From NCBI GenBank assembly GCA_029688995.1, contig JARULA010000007.1, positions 1 through 64,000 of the forward strand: a stretch of 64,000 nt of DNA. Direction: 5' to 3'. Of this stretch, positions 55,562 to 64,000 are shown piece after piece (the stretch's first letter is position 1; every line of letters starts with the position of its first letter). A model generated the notes under the pieces. That model had not been told where the DNA came from. It did not search any database and was given only the letters and a program-made list of their open reading frames with translations. The DNA is from Marinilabiliaceae bacterium ANBcel2 (GTDB lineage Bacteria; Bacteroidota; Bacteroidia; Bacteroidales; Marinilabiliaceae). Both the position numbers and the translations under genes were made by a program.

Positions 55562-58500
55562 TTAAAGTTTTCGTGACACCTCAAACTCTTCATAGGCCTC
55601 AACAATGTCTCCAACTTTAATATCATTAAAATTTGCAACATTTAAACCACATTCAAAGCCCGAAGCAACCTCTTTGGCATCATCCTTAAACCTTTTCAAA
55701 GAGCCCAATTCTCCAGTATAAATCACTATACCATCACGAATTACACGAATCTTTGAGCTTCTTTTAATTTTACCTTCACGTACTATACATCCGGCAACCT
55801 TACCAACCTTAGAAATTTTAAATACATCAAGAACTTCAACAGTAGATACAATCTGCTCTTTTATTTCAGGTGACAACATACCTTCCATAGCAGCAGTGAT
55901 CTCTTCTATTGCATCATAAATAATTGAGTAGATACGTATATCAATCTGCTCCTTTTCAGCAAGTTTACGCGCTGCCATTGAAGGCCTCACCTGAAAACCA
56001 ACTAAAATTGCATTTGATGCAGCAGCCAGCATAACATCCGACTCCGAAATACCTCCAACAGCTTTATGAATAACGTTTACCTGTATCTCTTCGGTTGACA
56101 ACTTAATTAAAGCGTCAGCCAATGCCTCAATAGAACCATCTACATCACCCTTTACAATAATATTAAGCTCCTGGAAGTTACCAATTGCTATTCTGCGACC
56201 AATCTCATCAAGTGTAATATGCTTTTGGGCACGCATTCCCTGCTCCCGCTGCAGCTGTTGACGTTTGGTAGCAATATCCTTTGTCTCTTTTTCACTATCC
56301 ATCACATTGAATTTCTCTCCTGCCTGCGGAGCTCCATTCAATCCAAGTATTAAAACAGGCTCTGACGGTCCGGCCGCGGTAATCTGCTGATTTCTCTCAT
56401 TAAACATAGCCTTAACATGTCCATAAAAGCTACCTGCTAAAATAAGATCTCCAACCTTCAATTGTCCTGCCTGAACAAGCAGAGTTGCAACATATCCGCG
56501 TCCTCTGTCAAGAGTAGATTCAATAACTGAGCCGACAGCAGGCTTTTCCGGATTTGCTTTCAATTCTAAAAGCTCCGATTCCAAAACAACCTTTTCTAAA
56601 AGATCCTTTACATTGGTACCATGTTTAGCAGAAACCTCCTGGCATTGATATTTACCACCCCAATCTTCAACGAGATAGTTCATATTGGCAAGTGACTCCT
56701 TTACTTTATCAGGATTGGCACCGGGCACATCAATTTTACTTATAGCAAAAACAATAGGCACTCCGGCAGCAGATGCATGATTTATAGCCTCGACGGTTTG
56801 AGGCATAACATTATCATTGGCAGCAATAATAATAATTGCTATATCTGTCACTTGTGCACCCCTGGCACGCATTGCAGTAAAAGCCTCATGACCAGGAGTA
56901 TCAAGGAATGTAATTTGCCTTCCACCTTCAAGTTTAACTCCGTATGCACCAATATGCTGGGTAATACCACCGGCCTCACCGGCAGTAACATCAGCCTTTC
57001 TTATATAATCAAGAAGTGAAGTTTTACCATGATCAACGTGTCCCATCACCGTAACAATAGGTGGACGATCCTTTAAATCTTCAGGACGATCCTCACCCTC
57101 ATCTATACTTTCAGCAACATCGACACTAATAAACTCAACTTTATAACCAAACTCTTCACTCACCAAAGAGATTGTTTCAGCATCAAGTCTCTGGTTTATT
57201 GAAACAAACATTCCCAGACTCATGCAAGAGGCAATAATTTCATTAACTGAAACATCCATCAAGCTTGCAAGCTCATTAGCTGTTACAAACTCTGTTACAT
57301 GTAACACCTTTTTCTCTTCAGCCTGCTTATCAGCCTCCTGCTTTTGTTTTTGAACAACCTGATCTCTTTTATCTTTTCTGTAACGCGAAGATTTAGATTT
57401 ACCTTTAGTTGTTAATCTGGCAAGAGTCTCTTTGATCTGCTTAGCAACATCCTCTTCGTTAACCTCCGGACGGGCAGGTCTCTTTTTAACTCTGGGCGGC
57501 TGTTTTCTTCTCGGTGGTCTCTTTTTCTCTCCCTCTTTCTCTTTTGCTCCTCTATGGGGAGCATCCTTACTCTGTGCTGCTTTAGCACCGGCAGCATTTA
57601 TATTAACTCTCTCCTTCTCTTTTCTAATCCGCTTTCTCTTTCTTCGTTTCGACTTTTTATCCTCCCGGGACTCATTTCCATTTTTTTGAGCATTTGCAGG
57701 AAGATCAATTTTGCCAACAACAGTTGGCCCGGATAGTTTTTTCACCTGAGTAGGTCTAAAATTATCCTTATCACCTTCAGCTTTTTCTACTTTCTCCTTC
57801 TCTTTGGGTTCAGATTTTTTCGAGACAGGCTTCTCTTTTTCAACCTTCCTGGGAGCGTCCTTTACTTGGCCATCTTTTGAAGGCTTATCTTTTTTAACCT
57901 CCCCTTTTTTGGAAGCATCTTTTTTACCTTTTTCATGAGCAGAAGGTTGCTCTTTTTTTATCTCAGCAGGCTTTTTAGATCTCTCCTTTTCAGAAGGTTT
58001 CTTACTCACCTCCTTTTCTGACTTAATCTTTTTAGCTTCAACTTTAGTGGATTCATCCTCTTTTTTGGGCTTATCTCCACTCTTTTTCTTATCAAGATCT
58101 ATCTTACCCACTACTTTAGGCTCCTCCTTCTCAACTTTAATTCGAGTTGTTTCATCAGGATCTCTCTTTTTATCCTCTTTACTCTTATCCTTACTCTTCT
58201 CTTCGCTTTGAGGCGCCTCTTTTTTAGGCTTATCATCCTCGCTCTTTTTCTTATCAAGATCTATCTTGCCTACAACTTTCAAATTCACATTACGGGCAGA
58301 TGAGGGCTCTTCGGTTTCAACATCCTCTTTCTTTGCTTCCTCTTCACTATTCCCGGCAGACTCCTCCTCGTTCTCTTCTATAGAAATATTCTCACTTCTC
58401 TTCTGCTCTTTCTCTTTCTGTTTTTTCTCAATAAGCTCTTCTGAGGCTTTTTTAACACTCTGATCCTGCCTGAACGCATCCTCAAGAAGGCCCATCATCT

Positions 58501-58627
58501 CTTTTGAAACCTTAAAATTAGGATTCATTTCAATATCGAATCCCTTCTTACGAAGAAAATCCACGATGGTAGATGTACCAACGTTCAAATTTTTTGCAAC
58601 TTTACTTAATCTTTGTCCAACTGCCAT
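55562..58627 (-). CDS. infB: translation initiation factor IF-2
   Basis: GTPase that brings fMet-tRNA to the ribosome, 1021 residues. A small IF2-N domain (about 1-55) is followed by about 380 residues of Lys/Glu-rich low-complexity linker with three copies of VVGKIDL (118-124, 172-178, 303-309). A second IF2-N domain is at about 443-495. The G domain has G1 GHVDHGKT (529-536), G3 DTPGH (576-580), and a G4 that reads SKID (630-633) where NKID is expected. Domains II to IV follow, with the fMet-binding C terminus intact. The last gene of rimP-nusA-infB, it ends in a terminator facing the initiator tRNA. Confidence 0.96.
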   Translation of the reverse strand: MAVGQRLSKVAKNLNVGTSTIVDFLRKKGFDIEMNPNFKVSKEMMGLLEDAFRQDQSVKKASEELIEKKQKEKEQKRSENISIEENEEESAGNSEEEAKKEDVETEEPSSARNVNLKVVGKIDLDKKKSEDDKPKKEAPQSEEKSKDKSKEDKKRDPDETTRIKVEKEEPKVVGKIDLDKKKSGDKPKKEDESTKVEAKKIKSEKEVSKKPSEKERSKKPAEIKKEQPSAHEKGKKDASKKGEVKKDKPSKDGQVKDAPRKVEKEKPVSKKSEPKEKEKVEKAEGDKDNFRPTQVKKLSGPTVVGKIDLPANAQKNGNESREDKKSKRRKRKRIRKEKERVNINAAGAKAAQSKDAPHRGAKEKEGEKKRPPRRKQPPRVKKRPARPEVNEEDVAKQIKETLARLTTKGKSKSSRYRKDKRDQVVQKQKQEADKQAEEKKVLHVTEFVTANELASLMDVSVNEIIASCMSLGMFVSINQRLDAETISLVSEEFGYKVEFISVDVAESIDEGEDRPEDLKDRPPIVTVMGHVDHGKTSLLDYIRKADVTAGEAGGITQHIGAYGVKLEGGRQITFLDTPGHEAFTAMRARGAQVTDIAIIIIAANDNVMPQTVEAINHASAAGVPIVFAISKIDVPGANPDKVKESLANMNYLVEDWGGKYQCQEVSAKHGTNVKDLLEKVVLESELLELKANPEKPAVGSVIESTLDRGRGYVATLLVQAGQLKVGDLILAGSFYGHVKAMFNERNQQITAAGPSEPVLILGLNGAPQAGEKFNVMDSEKETKDIATKRQQLQREQGMRAQKHITLDEIGRRIAIGNFQELNIIVKGDVDGSIEALADALIKLSTEEIQVNVIHKAVGGISESDVMLAAASNAILVGFQVRPSMAARKLAEKEQIDIRIYSIIYDAIEEITAAMEGMLSPEIKEQIVSTVEVLDVFKISKVGKVAGCIVREGKIKRSSKIRVIRDGIVIYTGELGSLKRFKDDAKEVASGFECGLNVANFNDIKVGDIVEAYEEFEVSRKL

Positions 58628-58704
58628 AAAAGGATCTTTCAGTTTAATTTTGAGGGTGAAACAAGGCTTGAGTTAAAATGTAATATCTGACAAAGATATA
58701 CTAA

Positions 58705-59946
58705 TTATTCAAATTCAGATTTTAATACCGAGATAACATCCAATATGGTCTCCTCTTCTAAATCAGTTCTTTTTGCCAGATCATCAACAGTCAAATCCAA
58801 TACAGATTTGGCTGTATCACAACCAATTGCTTTAAATGCATCAATAATCCACTCTTCAATCTCATCAGAGAATTCATCAAGTGAAACATCTTCTTCCTCT
58901 TCTTCACCTTCTGTTTCACGGAAAACATCCAGTTCATATCCTGTTAACTGTCCGGCAAGACGAATATTTAATCCTCCCTTACCTATAGCAAGAGAAACCT
59001 CTTCGGGCTGAAGATATATCTGTGCCCTTTTTGTCTCTTCAAAAACTTTAATACTGGTAATTTTAGCCGGATTCAATGCTCTTTGGATAAATAACTGAAT
59101 ATTTGTCGTATAATTTACTACATCAATATTCTCATTACGTAACTCCCTTACTATGCCATGAATTCTGGAACCTTTCATTCCAACACAGGCACCAACGGGA
59201 TCAATACGGTCATCGTAGGATTCTACAGCAACCTTAGCTCTTTCACCGGGTTGACGAACTATCTTCTTAATAGTGATCAAACCGTCATGAATTTCAGGAA
59301 CTTCCAGTTCAAATAATCTCTCCAGAAAAATTTCTGCAACCCTCGATAAAATAATAAGCGGATTGTTATTTTTAATCTCAACCCTAACAACAACAGCCCT
59401 TAAAGTATCACCTTTGCGATAGAAGTCTCCGGGAATCTGCTCAGATTTTGGAAGAATCAACTCATTTCCCTCATCATCCAAAACCAACAACTCCTTCTTC
59501 CATATTTGATAAACCTCTCCTATAACAATCTCTCCAACCTTCTCCTTATATTTATTATATATCGAATCTTTCTGAAGATCCATTATTCGAGTAGAAAGAT
59601 TTTGGCGCAGACTTAAAATAGCCCTTCGTCCAAAATCAAGAAACTTTACCTCATCGGTAACCTCTTCTCCGATTTCATAATCGGCATCAATTTTACGAGC
59701 TTCGGACAATCCTATCTGTAAATTCTCATCATCCACATCCTCATCAGCAACAACCTCACGGTTTCGCCATATCTCAAAATCTCCCTTGTCGGTATTAATG
59801 ATAACATCAAAGTTTTCATCTGTACCAAACAGTTTTACAAGTACACTGCGGAAAGAGTCTTCAAGAACACGGATTAATGTTACCCGGTCAATATTCTTAA
59901 GCTCTTTAAACTCCGAAAAAGTGTCAATAAGATTTATATGCTCCAT
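58705..59946 (-). CDS. nusA: transcription termination/antitermination protein NusA
   Basis: 413 residues. The N-terminal RNA-polymerase-binding domain (about 1-130) is followed by an S1 domain (about 135-200, GEIVIGEVYQIWKKELLVL) and two KH domains (RIDPVGACVGMKGSRIHGIV and VSLAIGKGGLNIRLAGQLTGY). After an acidic stretch there is a short helix-hairpin domain (ALGCDTAKSVLDLTVDDLA-like). It starts 18 bases after rimP and precedes infB by 77 bases, the classical gene order. Confidence 0.97.
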   Translation of the reverse strand: MEHINLIDTFSEFKELKNIDRVTLIRVLEDSFRSVLVKLFGTDENFDVIINTDKGDFEIWRNREVVADEDVDDENLQIGLSEARKIDADYEIGEEVTDEVKFLDFGRRAILSLRQNLSTRIMDLQKDSIYNKYKEKVGEIVIGEVYQIWKKELLVLDDEGNELILPKSEQIPGDFYRKGDTLRAVVVRVEIKNNNPLIILSRVAEIFLERLFELEVPEIHDGLITIKKIVRQPGERAKVAVESYDDRIDPVGACVGMKGSRIHGIVRELRNENIDVVNYTTNIQLFIQRALNPAKITSIKVFEETKRAQIYLQPEEVSLAIGKGGLNIRLAGQLTGYELDVFRETEGEEEEEDVSLDEFSDEIEEWIIDAFKAIGCDTAKSVLDLTVDDLAKRTDLEEETILDVISVLKSEFE

Positions 59947-59964
59947 GTTATATCTTGTGTCGAA

Positions 59965-60429
59965 TTAAAACTTTAAAACCTCTTTCACTGCTTTTACTTC
60001 GCTAAAATTAAAAGTATGTTCGATAATCTGCAACTCTTTTCGCTTTTTCCCTTCAATCTTTACCTTTTTTTTCTCTTTAACAACAAAACTGCTCTCAGAT
60101 AATGAGGACAACTCCCCGGTAATCTTTAAGCCTGTTGATGTTAAAACCTCAACATCCTTTCCTATACTTTTATAATATTGTTGCTTAACCTTAAACGGAT
60201 ATCCAATACCGGGAGAAGAAACCTCCAGCTCAAAATCCTCTACATCCCGGTCAAGTGATGATTCAATTAATCGTGAAAGCGAAACACAATACTCAACAGG
60301 TACCCCTGAATCGCTGTCAACATGAACAACAATTTTATTTCCGGGCTTCACAGTTACATCGACGATATAATAACCATCAGATTCAATTTTAGCTGCTATT
60401 ATCTCTTCTATTTTTGTACTGGAAATCAT
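59965..60429 (-). CDS. rimP: ribosome maturation factor RimP
   Basis: 154 residues from ATG 60429 (MISSTKIEEIIAAKI). It is needed for 30S subunit maturation. Key blocks are IVVHVDSDSGVPVEYCVSLS and LEVSSPGIGYPFKV, followed by the Sm-like C-terminal domain (TGLKITGELSSLSESSFVV). An upstream ATG at 60519 would lie within the promoter, so it is rejected. It leads the rimP-nusA-infB operon. Confidence 0.95.
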   Translation of the reverse strand: MISSTKIEEIIAAKIESDGYYIVDVTVKPGNKIVVHVDSDSGVPVEYCVSLSRLIESSLDRDVEDFELEVSSPGIGYPFKVKQQYYKSIGKDVEVLTSTGLKITGELSSLSESSFVVKEKKKVKIEGKKRKELQIIEHTFNFSEVKAVKEVLKF

Positions 60430-60468
60430 ATTTTGATAAGAATGTACTAAAAAATATAAGTAATAAAA

Positions 60469-60490
60469 TAGGGGACACAATAGTCCCCTA
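60469..60490 (-). promoter_or_regulatory. hairpin with U-rich tail in the rimP-nusA-infB leader (possible attenuator)
   Basis: On the minus strand TAGGGGAC (60490-60483), loop TATTGT and GTCCCCTA (60476-60469) form a perfect eight-pair stem, followed by the T-rich stretch TTTTATTACTTATATTTTTT (60468-60449). It sits about 20 bases into the transcript and 40 bases before rimP. It resembles an intrinsic terminator inside a 5' leader. Confidence 0.55.
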
Positions 60491-60516
60491 ATTCTCCTCC
60501 GGATCAAAATCCGCCA

Positions 60517-60548
60517 CAAATTTAACTATGAATACTCTATTTTCCAAA
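60517..60548 (-). promoter_or_regulatory. promoter of rimP-nusA-infB
   Basis: On the minus strand TTTG (60548-60545), a 20-base spacer and TAAATTTG (60524-60517) match both boxes of the Bacteroidota consensus exactly. The predicted start near 60511 gives a leader of about 80 bases. Confidence 0.75.
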
Positions 60549-60597
60549 GAAAAAGAGAAATTAATAATCATAACTACTCCGCGCAAAAAAACATCCC

Positions 60598-60605
60598 TAT
60601 CTTTG
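60598..60605 (+). promoter_or_regulatory. -7 box of the ThiL-like gene
   Basis: TATCTTTG is a perfect TAnnTTTG. The predicted start near 60611 is about 17 bases before ATG 60628. No -33 TTTG was seen. It is divergent from the rimP promoter, about 75 bases away. Confidence 0.5.
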
Positions 60606-60627
60606 CACAGAGTCAAAAAAAAAGAAT

Positions 60628-61665
60628 ATGGAAAAGTCAAAAAAAACACTTGCACAGCTCGGCACTTATGGTCTTATGGATCATATCAAAAATAAATATA
60701 TTTCATCCTGCAGTAATATATTGGCTGGATTAGATGAAGATGCGGTGATTGAAGATGGTGATCCCTTAAAAGTTAGCAGCAACACTCTCCTTTTAGAAGG
60801 TATTCACTTTGATCTAATTTATACTCCTCTTCAACATCTGGGTTATAAAGCAGTTACTGCAACCATAACAGATATTTTAGCAATGAATGCAACGCCTCTA
60901 AATATATCAATCTCACTGGGGATTGGGAATAAAACAACTCTTGAAATGACAGAAGAGCTGATGGCCGGTATATCTATGGCATGTAAAGATTACAACATTG
61001 AGCTAGCAGGCTTTACTCCCTCATCTTCTCTAACAGGATTAACATTATCATTAACCGCTAACGGAAAAGTAAGTGATAACGATATTGCTTTAAGATCAGG
61101 AGCCTCCACAACCGATATAATTTGCATTACAGGTAATCTGGGAGCATCACTAATGGGTCTTCATCTTTTAGAAAGAGAAAAACGTGTATTAAAATCAAAA
61201 CAAGAGCTAAAACCTGAACTGGAAGGGCATGAGTATGTTCTAAAACGACAATTAAAACCTGAAGCTCGCCTAGGAATAAACAGCATTTTAAAAGAGATAA
61301 ATATCAATCCATCCTCAATGATCGCAATAAAAGAGGGTGTTGCTGCTGCACTACTGCTGTTATGCAAAGCATCAGGGACAGGATGCAGAATATATGAAAA
61401 CAAACTGCCAATCGATCAAAACACATTAAAAGCAGCAAAAGAGCTCAAATTTAATCCATTAATTGCAGCATTAAACGGAGGAGAAGATTATGAACTCCTT
61501 TTTACAATTCCGCTTGAAGAGTATGAGAAAAATAAAGATATAATCCCTGATGAGATAACAGTTGCCGGATTTATAGCGGATAAAGATAAAGGATGCAGAC
61601 TAATAACATCATCTGATCAGGAGACAGACTTAACATCTCCGGGGTGGGGACAAAACAATAGATAA
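60628..61665 (+). CDS. ThiL-like (AIR-synthase fold) protein lacking the acidic metal-binding residues
   Basis: 345 residues, aligned by eye with Bacteroidota thiamine-monophosphate kinase (ThiL) along its whole length: LGYKAVTATITDILAMNATP, LEREKRVL, YVLKRQLKPEAR, LNGGEDYELLFT and a terminal PGWG. The residues that bind Mg-ATP and phosphate in ThiL are changed. GIGDDAAV becomes GLDEDAV (34-40), the DxLxEG Asp becomes Asn52, the GGDT Asp becomes Phe129, GDLG becomes GNLG (170), and MIDISDGLSSDL becomes MIAIKEGVAAAL (231-242). The fold is kept but catalysis looks unlikely. It is followed by ruvA after 21 bases. It could be a regulatory or structural paralogue; a true kinase function is doubtful. 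Confidence 0.85.
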   Translation: MEKSKKTLAQLGTYGLMDHIKNKYISSCSNILAGLDEDAVIEDGDPLKVSSNTLLLEGIHFDLIYTPLQHLGYKAVTATITDILAMNATPLNISISLGIGNKTTLEMTEELMAGISMACKDYNIELAGFTPSSSLTGLTLSLTANGKVSDNDIALRSGASTTDIICITGNLGASLMGLHLLEREKRVLKSKQELKPELEGHEYVLKRQLKPEARLGINSILKEININPSSMIAIKEGVAAALLLLCKASGTGCRIYENKLPIDQNTLKAAKELKFNPLIAALNGGEDYELLFTIPLEEYEKNKDIIPDEITVAGFIADKDKGCRLITSSDQETDLTSPGWGQNNR

Positions 61666-61686
61666 AACCTTATAACATAAATCCAA

Positions 61687-62268
61687 ATGTACGAATTCAT
61701 ATCCGGAAAAATAACCGAAAGCAGTCCGGCCCACATTGTAATAAACAATAACGGAATCGGCTATCTTCTTCATATCTCACTTAATACCTACTCTGCAGTT
61801 AAAGAGAAGCAGGAGTGCACTCTATTAATATATGAAAATATAAGAGAAGATGCCTTTTCTCTTTATGGGTTTCACAACCATGAAGAGAGAAATCTTTTTA
61901 TTCATCTTATCTCGGTATCCGGAATCGGAGCCAATACTGCACGAATGATGTTGTCATCACTACCTCCGGATGAGCTAAAGCTGGCAATACAGTCAGAGAA
62001 CACTGCACAAATTAAGAGTATAAAGGGGATCGGACTAAAAACGGCTCAAAGGGTAATTGTAGATTTAAAGGATAAGCTAGGCAAAGAGCATGCCGATGAA
62101 AAATTATTTGGCAAAGCAGACAATACCATGCGCGAAGAAGCGTTATCAGCATTAGTAATGTTAGGTTTTGCAAAATCTGCTTCTCAAAAAGCAGTTGATA
62201 AAATATTACAATCAAATCCTGACAGCCGCGTTGAGGATATTATCAAAAAAGCATTAAAAATGCTTTAA
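61687..62268 (+). CDS. ruvA: Holliday junction branch-migration protein RuvA
   Basis: 193 residues. The N-terminal OB-fold (MYEFISGKITESSPAHIVI) is followed by the helix-hairpin-helix motifs SVSGIGANTARMMLS and SIKGIGLKTAQRVIVDLKDK, and a C-terminal RuvB-binding domain (about 145-193). It binds four-way junctions and loads RuvB. It lies 21 bases after the ThiL-like gene and 31 bases before sprA on the same strand. Confidence 0.97.
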   Translation: MYEFISGKITESSPAHIVINNNGIGYLLHISLNTYSAVKEKQECTLLIYENIREDAFSLYGFHNHEERNLFIHLISVSGIGANTARMMLSSLPPDELKLAIQSENTAQIKSIKGIGLKTAQRVIVDLKDKLGKEHADEKLFGKADNTMREEALSALVMLGFAKSASQKAVDKILQSNPDSRVEDIIKKALKML

Positions 62269-62299
62269 AAATACCGGTATATAAACTTTAAAGTAATTT

Positions 62300-64000
62300 T
62301 TGTCTAAGTTGAAACAAAAATTTGCATATAGTATTGCGCTTCTTTTTTTGGCTACTGCTTTTACCGGGGCTGTAACCAATATTTCAACCGTGTGGAAAGA
62401 TGTTGACCAACAGCAACAGATTGATCAGCAGCCCGAGCAGGAGTTTGATCCAAACCAACAGCAAGAGTTTGACCAGCAGCCTCAGGATGACTTTCAACAA
62501 GATGACACTCCTGCTCAAAGAGAAGATGACTTTATTGAGAGCCGCGAAAACATCTTTGACCTGGAGAGTGAAGAAGATGATAATATTCAACAGCAGCAGG
62601 ATCAGTTAAGAGAAGAGCAGCAACAATTAAGAGAGGAGCTGCTGCAACAGGAGGAACAGGTTGCAGCAGAAACAGAAGATGTAGAAATTTTCTCCCCTTT
62701 TAACCCATCAAGAGTAATTATCCCCTCATCTCTTTACAAACCCGATAAGAAAGAGAGAGAAGGGATAAGATTGCAAGATCCTGAAAATATTACCTACCAT
62801 TATGAGTATGATCCTGATAACAAATTGGTAACCGTATATCGTAAAAGCGGAAACATAACCACAAGACTCCCCTACACAATGTCACTTGAAGAGTATAACA
62901 ATAAAAAAATGAGGGAGTCGATGGAGCAATATTGGGACAGAAGCTCATTAGACAGCGAAATAGAAAGTGAAGATCAATTTGGAAGATTTGATATTGACAG
63001 TGAAGGATTTGAATCAATTTTTGGAAGCAGTACAGTAAATATACGACCAAGAGGTACGGCAGAACTTCAGCTGGGAGTTAACCGCACAAACATTGACAAC
63101 CCAACACTTCAGGAGAGAATGCGAAAGACAACAACTTTCGATTTTGACCAGCGAATTCAGATGAATATAGATGGTGATGTAGGGGAGAGATTAAACCTGG
63201 GAATTAACTACAACACAGAAGCAACCTTCGATTTTGAAAATCAGATAAATGTCGAATATGAAGGTCAGGAAGATGACATTCTTCAAAATATTGAAGCAGG
63301 TAATGTCTCTATGACTCTTCCAGGCACATTAATAACGGGAAGTCAAAACCTTTTTGGAGTAAGAGCTGATATGCAGTTTGGCAAACTTTCTGTTTCAACA
63401 ATTTTCTCTCAACAAAAAAGTGAAACATCGGTTATGAATATTGAAGGAGGGGCTCAAACCAGAGAGTTCGATATATCAGCCGATGAATATGACCGCAACA
63501 GACACTTTTTTCTATCTCACTACTTTAGAGACAACTATGACAGGGCGCTGGAGAACTTACCGGTAGTCAACTCAGGCATCAACATTACAAGAATTGAAGT
63601 GTGGGTAACTAACCGCAGCAATAACTTTGATCACTCCAGAAACATTGTAGCATTTACCGATCTTGGTGAACATCCCGAAAATATGTCAAAACCCGAATTG
63701 TGGGGCGGAACTCCAAATCAGATACCTTCAAACAGCAGCAACAACTTATATGAAGAGGTTACTACAACATATAGCGGAATAAGAGATTTTACTCAGGTAA
63801 GTTCTGTTTTAGGTGCTCTCTCAGGATCGGGATTTACAACATCAAGAGATTATGAGAGAATAGAGAATGCGCGACTGCTTTCTGAGTCGGAATATACAGT
63901 AAATCGTAAACTGGGTTATATATCCCTTAACAGTCGGCTCGATTCAGATGAGATCCTGGCAGTTGCCTATGAATATACCTATAACGGAGAGACCTACCGT
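62300..64000 (+). CDS. sprA: SprA/Sov-type type IX secretion translocon protein, 5' part (runs off window)
   Basis: Open frame of 567 codons from TTG 62300 to the window end; a stop at 62294-62296 bounds it upstream, and a second TTG at 62309 is also possible. A signal peptide (about 5-27, FAYSIALLFLATAFTGAVTN) is followed by a Gln- and acid-rich low-complexity segment (about 35-130) and then the conserved SprA region: GSSTVNIRPRGTAELQLGV, NRTNIDNPTL, LNLGINYNTEATFDFENQI, IEAGNVSMTLPGTLITGSQN. SprA (Sov in Porphyromonas) is the very large outer-membrane barrel that exports type IX substrates, such as the sialidase in this window. Only about a quarter of the usual length is visible. Confidence 0.93.
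   Translation, partial: MSKLKQKFAYSIALLFLATAFTGAVTNISTVWKDVDQQQQIDQQPEQEFDPNQQQEFDQQPQDDFQQDDTPAQREDDFIESRENIFDLESEEDDNIQQQQDQLREEQQQLREELLQQEEQVAAETEDVEIFSPFNPSRVIIPSSLYKPDKKEREGIRLQDPENITYHYEYDPDNKLVTVYRKSGNITTRLPYTMSLEEYNNKKMRESMEQYWDRSSLDSEIESEDQFGRFDIDSEGFESIFGSSTVNIRPRGTAELQLGVNRTNIDNPTLQERMRKTTTFDFDQRIQMNIDGDVGERLNLGINYNTEATFDFENQINVEYEGQEDDILQNIEAGNVSMTLPGTLITGSQNLFGVRADMQFGKLSVSTIFSQQKSETSVMNIEGGAQTREFDISADEYDRNRHFFLSHYFRDNYDRALENLPVVNSGINITRIEVWVTNRSNNFDHSRNIVAFTDLGEHPENMSKPELWGGTPNQIPSNSSNNLYEEVTTTYSGIRDFTQVSSVLGALSGSGFTTSRDYERIENARLLSESEYTVNRKLGYISLNSRLDSDEILAVAYEYTYNGETYR

Noticed and set aside
57412-57736. Open frames on both strands inside the infB linker
   Set aside because: They are low-complexity by-products of Lys/Glu codon runs in infB; no independent signals.
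60430-60519. 30-residue N-terminal extension of rimP from ATG 60519
   Set aside because: It lies over the leader hairpin and the -7 box of a perfect promoter and lacks family similarity.

Overview
The window is a contiguous piece of a low-GC Bacteroidota chromosome, most like Bacteroidales or Marinilabiliales. The signs are an LpxC/FabZ fusion, a SprA-type type IX secretion translocon protein, a sialidase with a type IX C-terminal sorting domain, an RprX/RprY-like two-component pair, LptE and DUF4837 lipoproteins, and repeated TAnnTTTG promoter boxes upstream of transcription units. Shine-Dalgarno sequences are generally not obvious. I see no phage, insertion sequence, CRISPR array or plasmid module; most of it is core housekeeping DNA.

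Layout. 1-5.8 kb: tRNA-Arg(CCG), then leuS, a YitT-family membrane protein and an M23 peptidase, whose 3' end overlaps the convergent purN. 5.9-10.8 kb: acpP-fabF-rnc and a histidine kinase/response regulator pair. 10.8-18.1 kb, minus strand: lepA, groES-groEL, and a sigma-54 activator, lptE, TPR protein, secG unit. 18.2-30 kb: kdsB and a glycogen branching enzyme on the plus strand, facing a minus-strand glycogen operon (debranching enzyme, GT4 glycosyltransferase, GH57 amylase, and a 1411-residue glycogen synthase-phosphorylase fusion). 30-38.5 kb, minus strand: sufBCDSE, a SufT-like protein, queG, an alpha/beta hydrolase and a GSCFA protein. 38.7-43 kb: an HD-domain phosphohydrolase and the secreted sialidase. 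43.3-46.6 kb: lpxD, lpxC/fabZ, lpxA. 46.6-55.1 kb, minus strand: M23 peptidase, dxr, rseP, tatA, lytic transglycosylase, DUF4837 lipoprotein, leucyl aminopeptidase, pdxA. 55.3-60.5 kb: initiator tRNA-fMet facing rimP-nusA-infB. 60.6-64 kb: a ThiL-like gene, ruvA and the 5' part of sprA, which runs off the window.

Themes. The envelope dominates: lipid A synthesis (lpxA, lpxC/fabZ, lpxD), KDO activation (kdsB), LPS export (lptE), wall hydrolases, SecG, TatA, RseP, and type IX secretion (sprA) with a likely client (the sialidase). A second theme is storage glycogen, with branching, debranching, synthesis and phosphorolysis encoded together. A third is Fe-S assembly, with an Fe-S enzyme (QueG) in the same run of genes.

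The points most worth a second look are: a ThiL-fold protein that has lost nearly every metal- and phosphate-binding acidic residue (60628-61665); the synthase-phosphorylase fusion (21026-25261); an Asn-to-Ser change in the G4 motif of IF-2; a hairpin plus U-rich tract in the leader of rimP-nusA-infB; repeated CTCTTTAAAG elements upstream of sufB; and the 149-bp antisense overlap of the M23 peptidase and purN.
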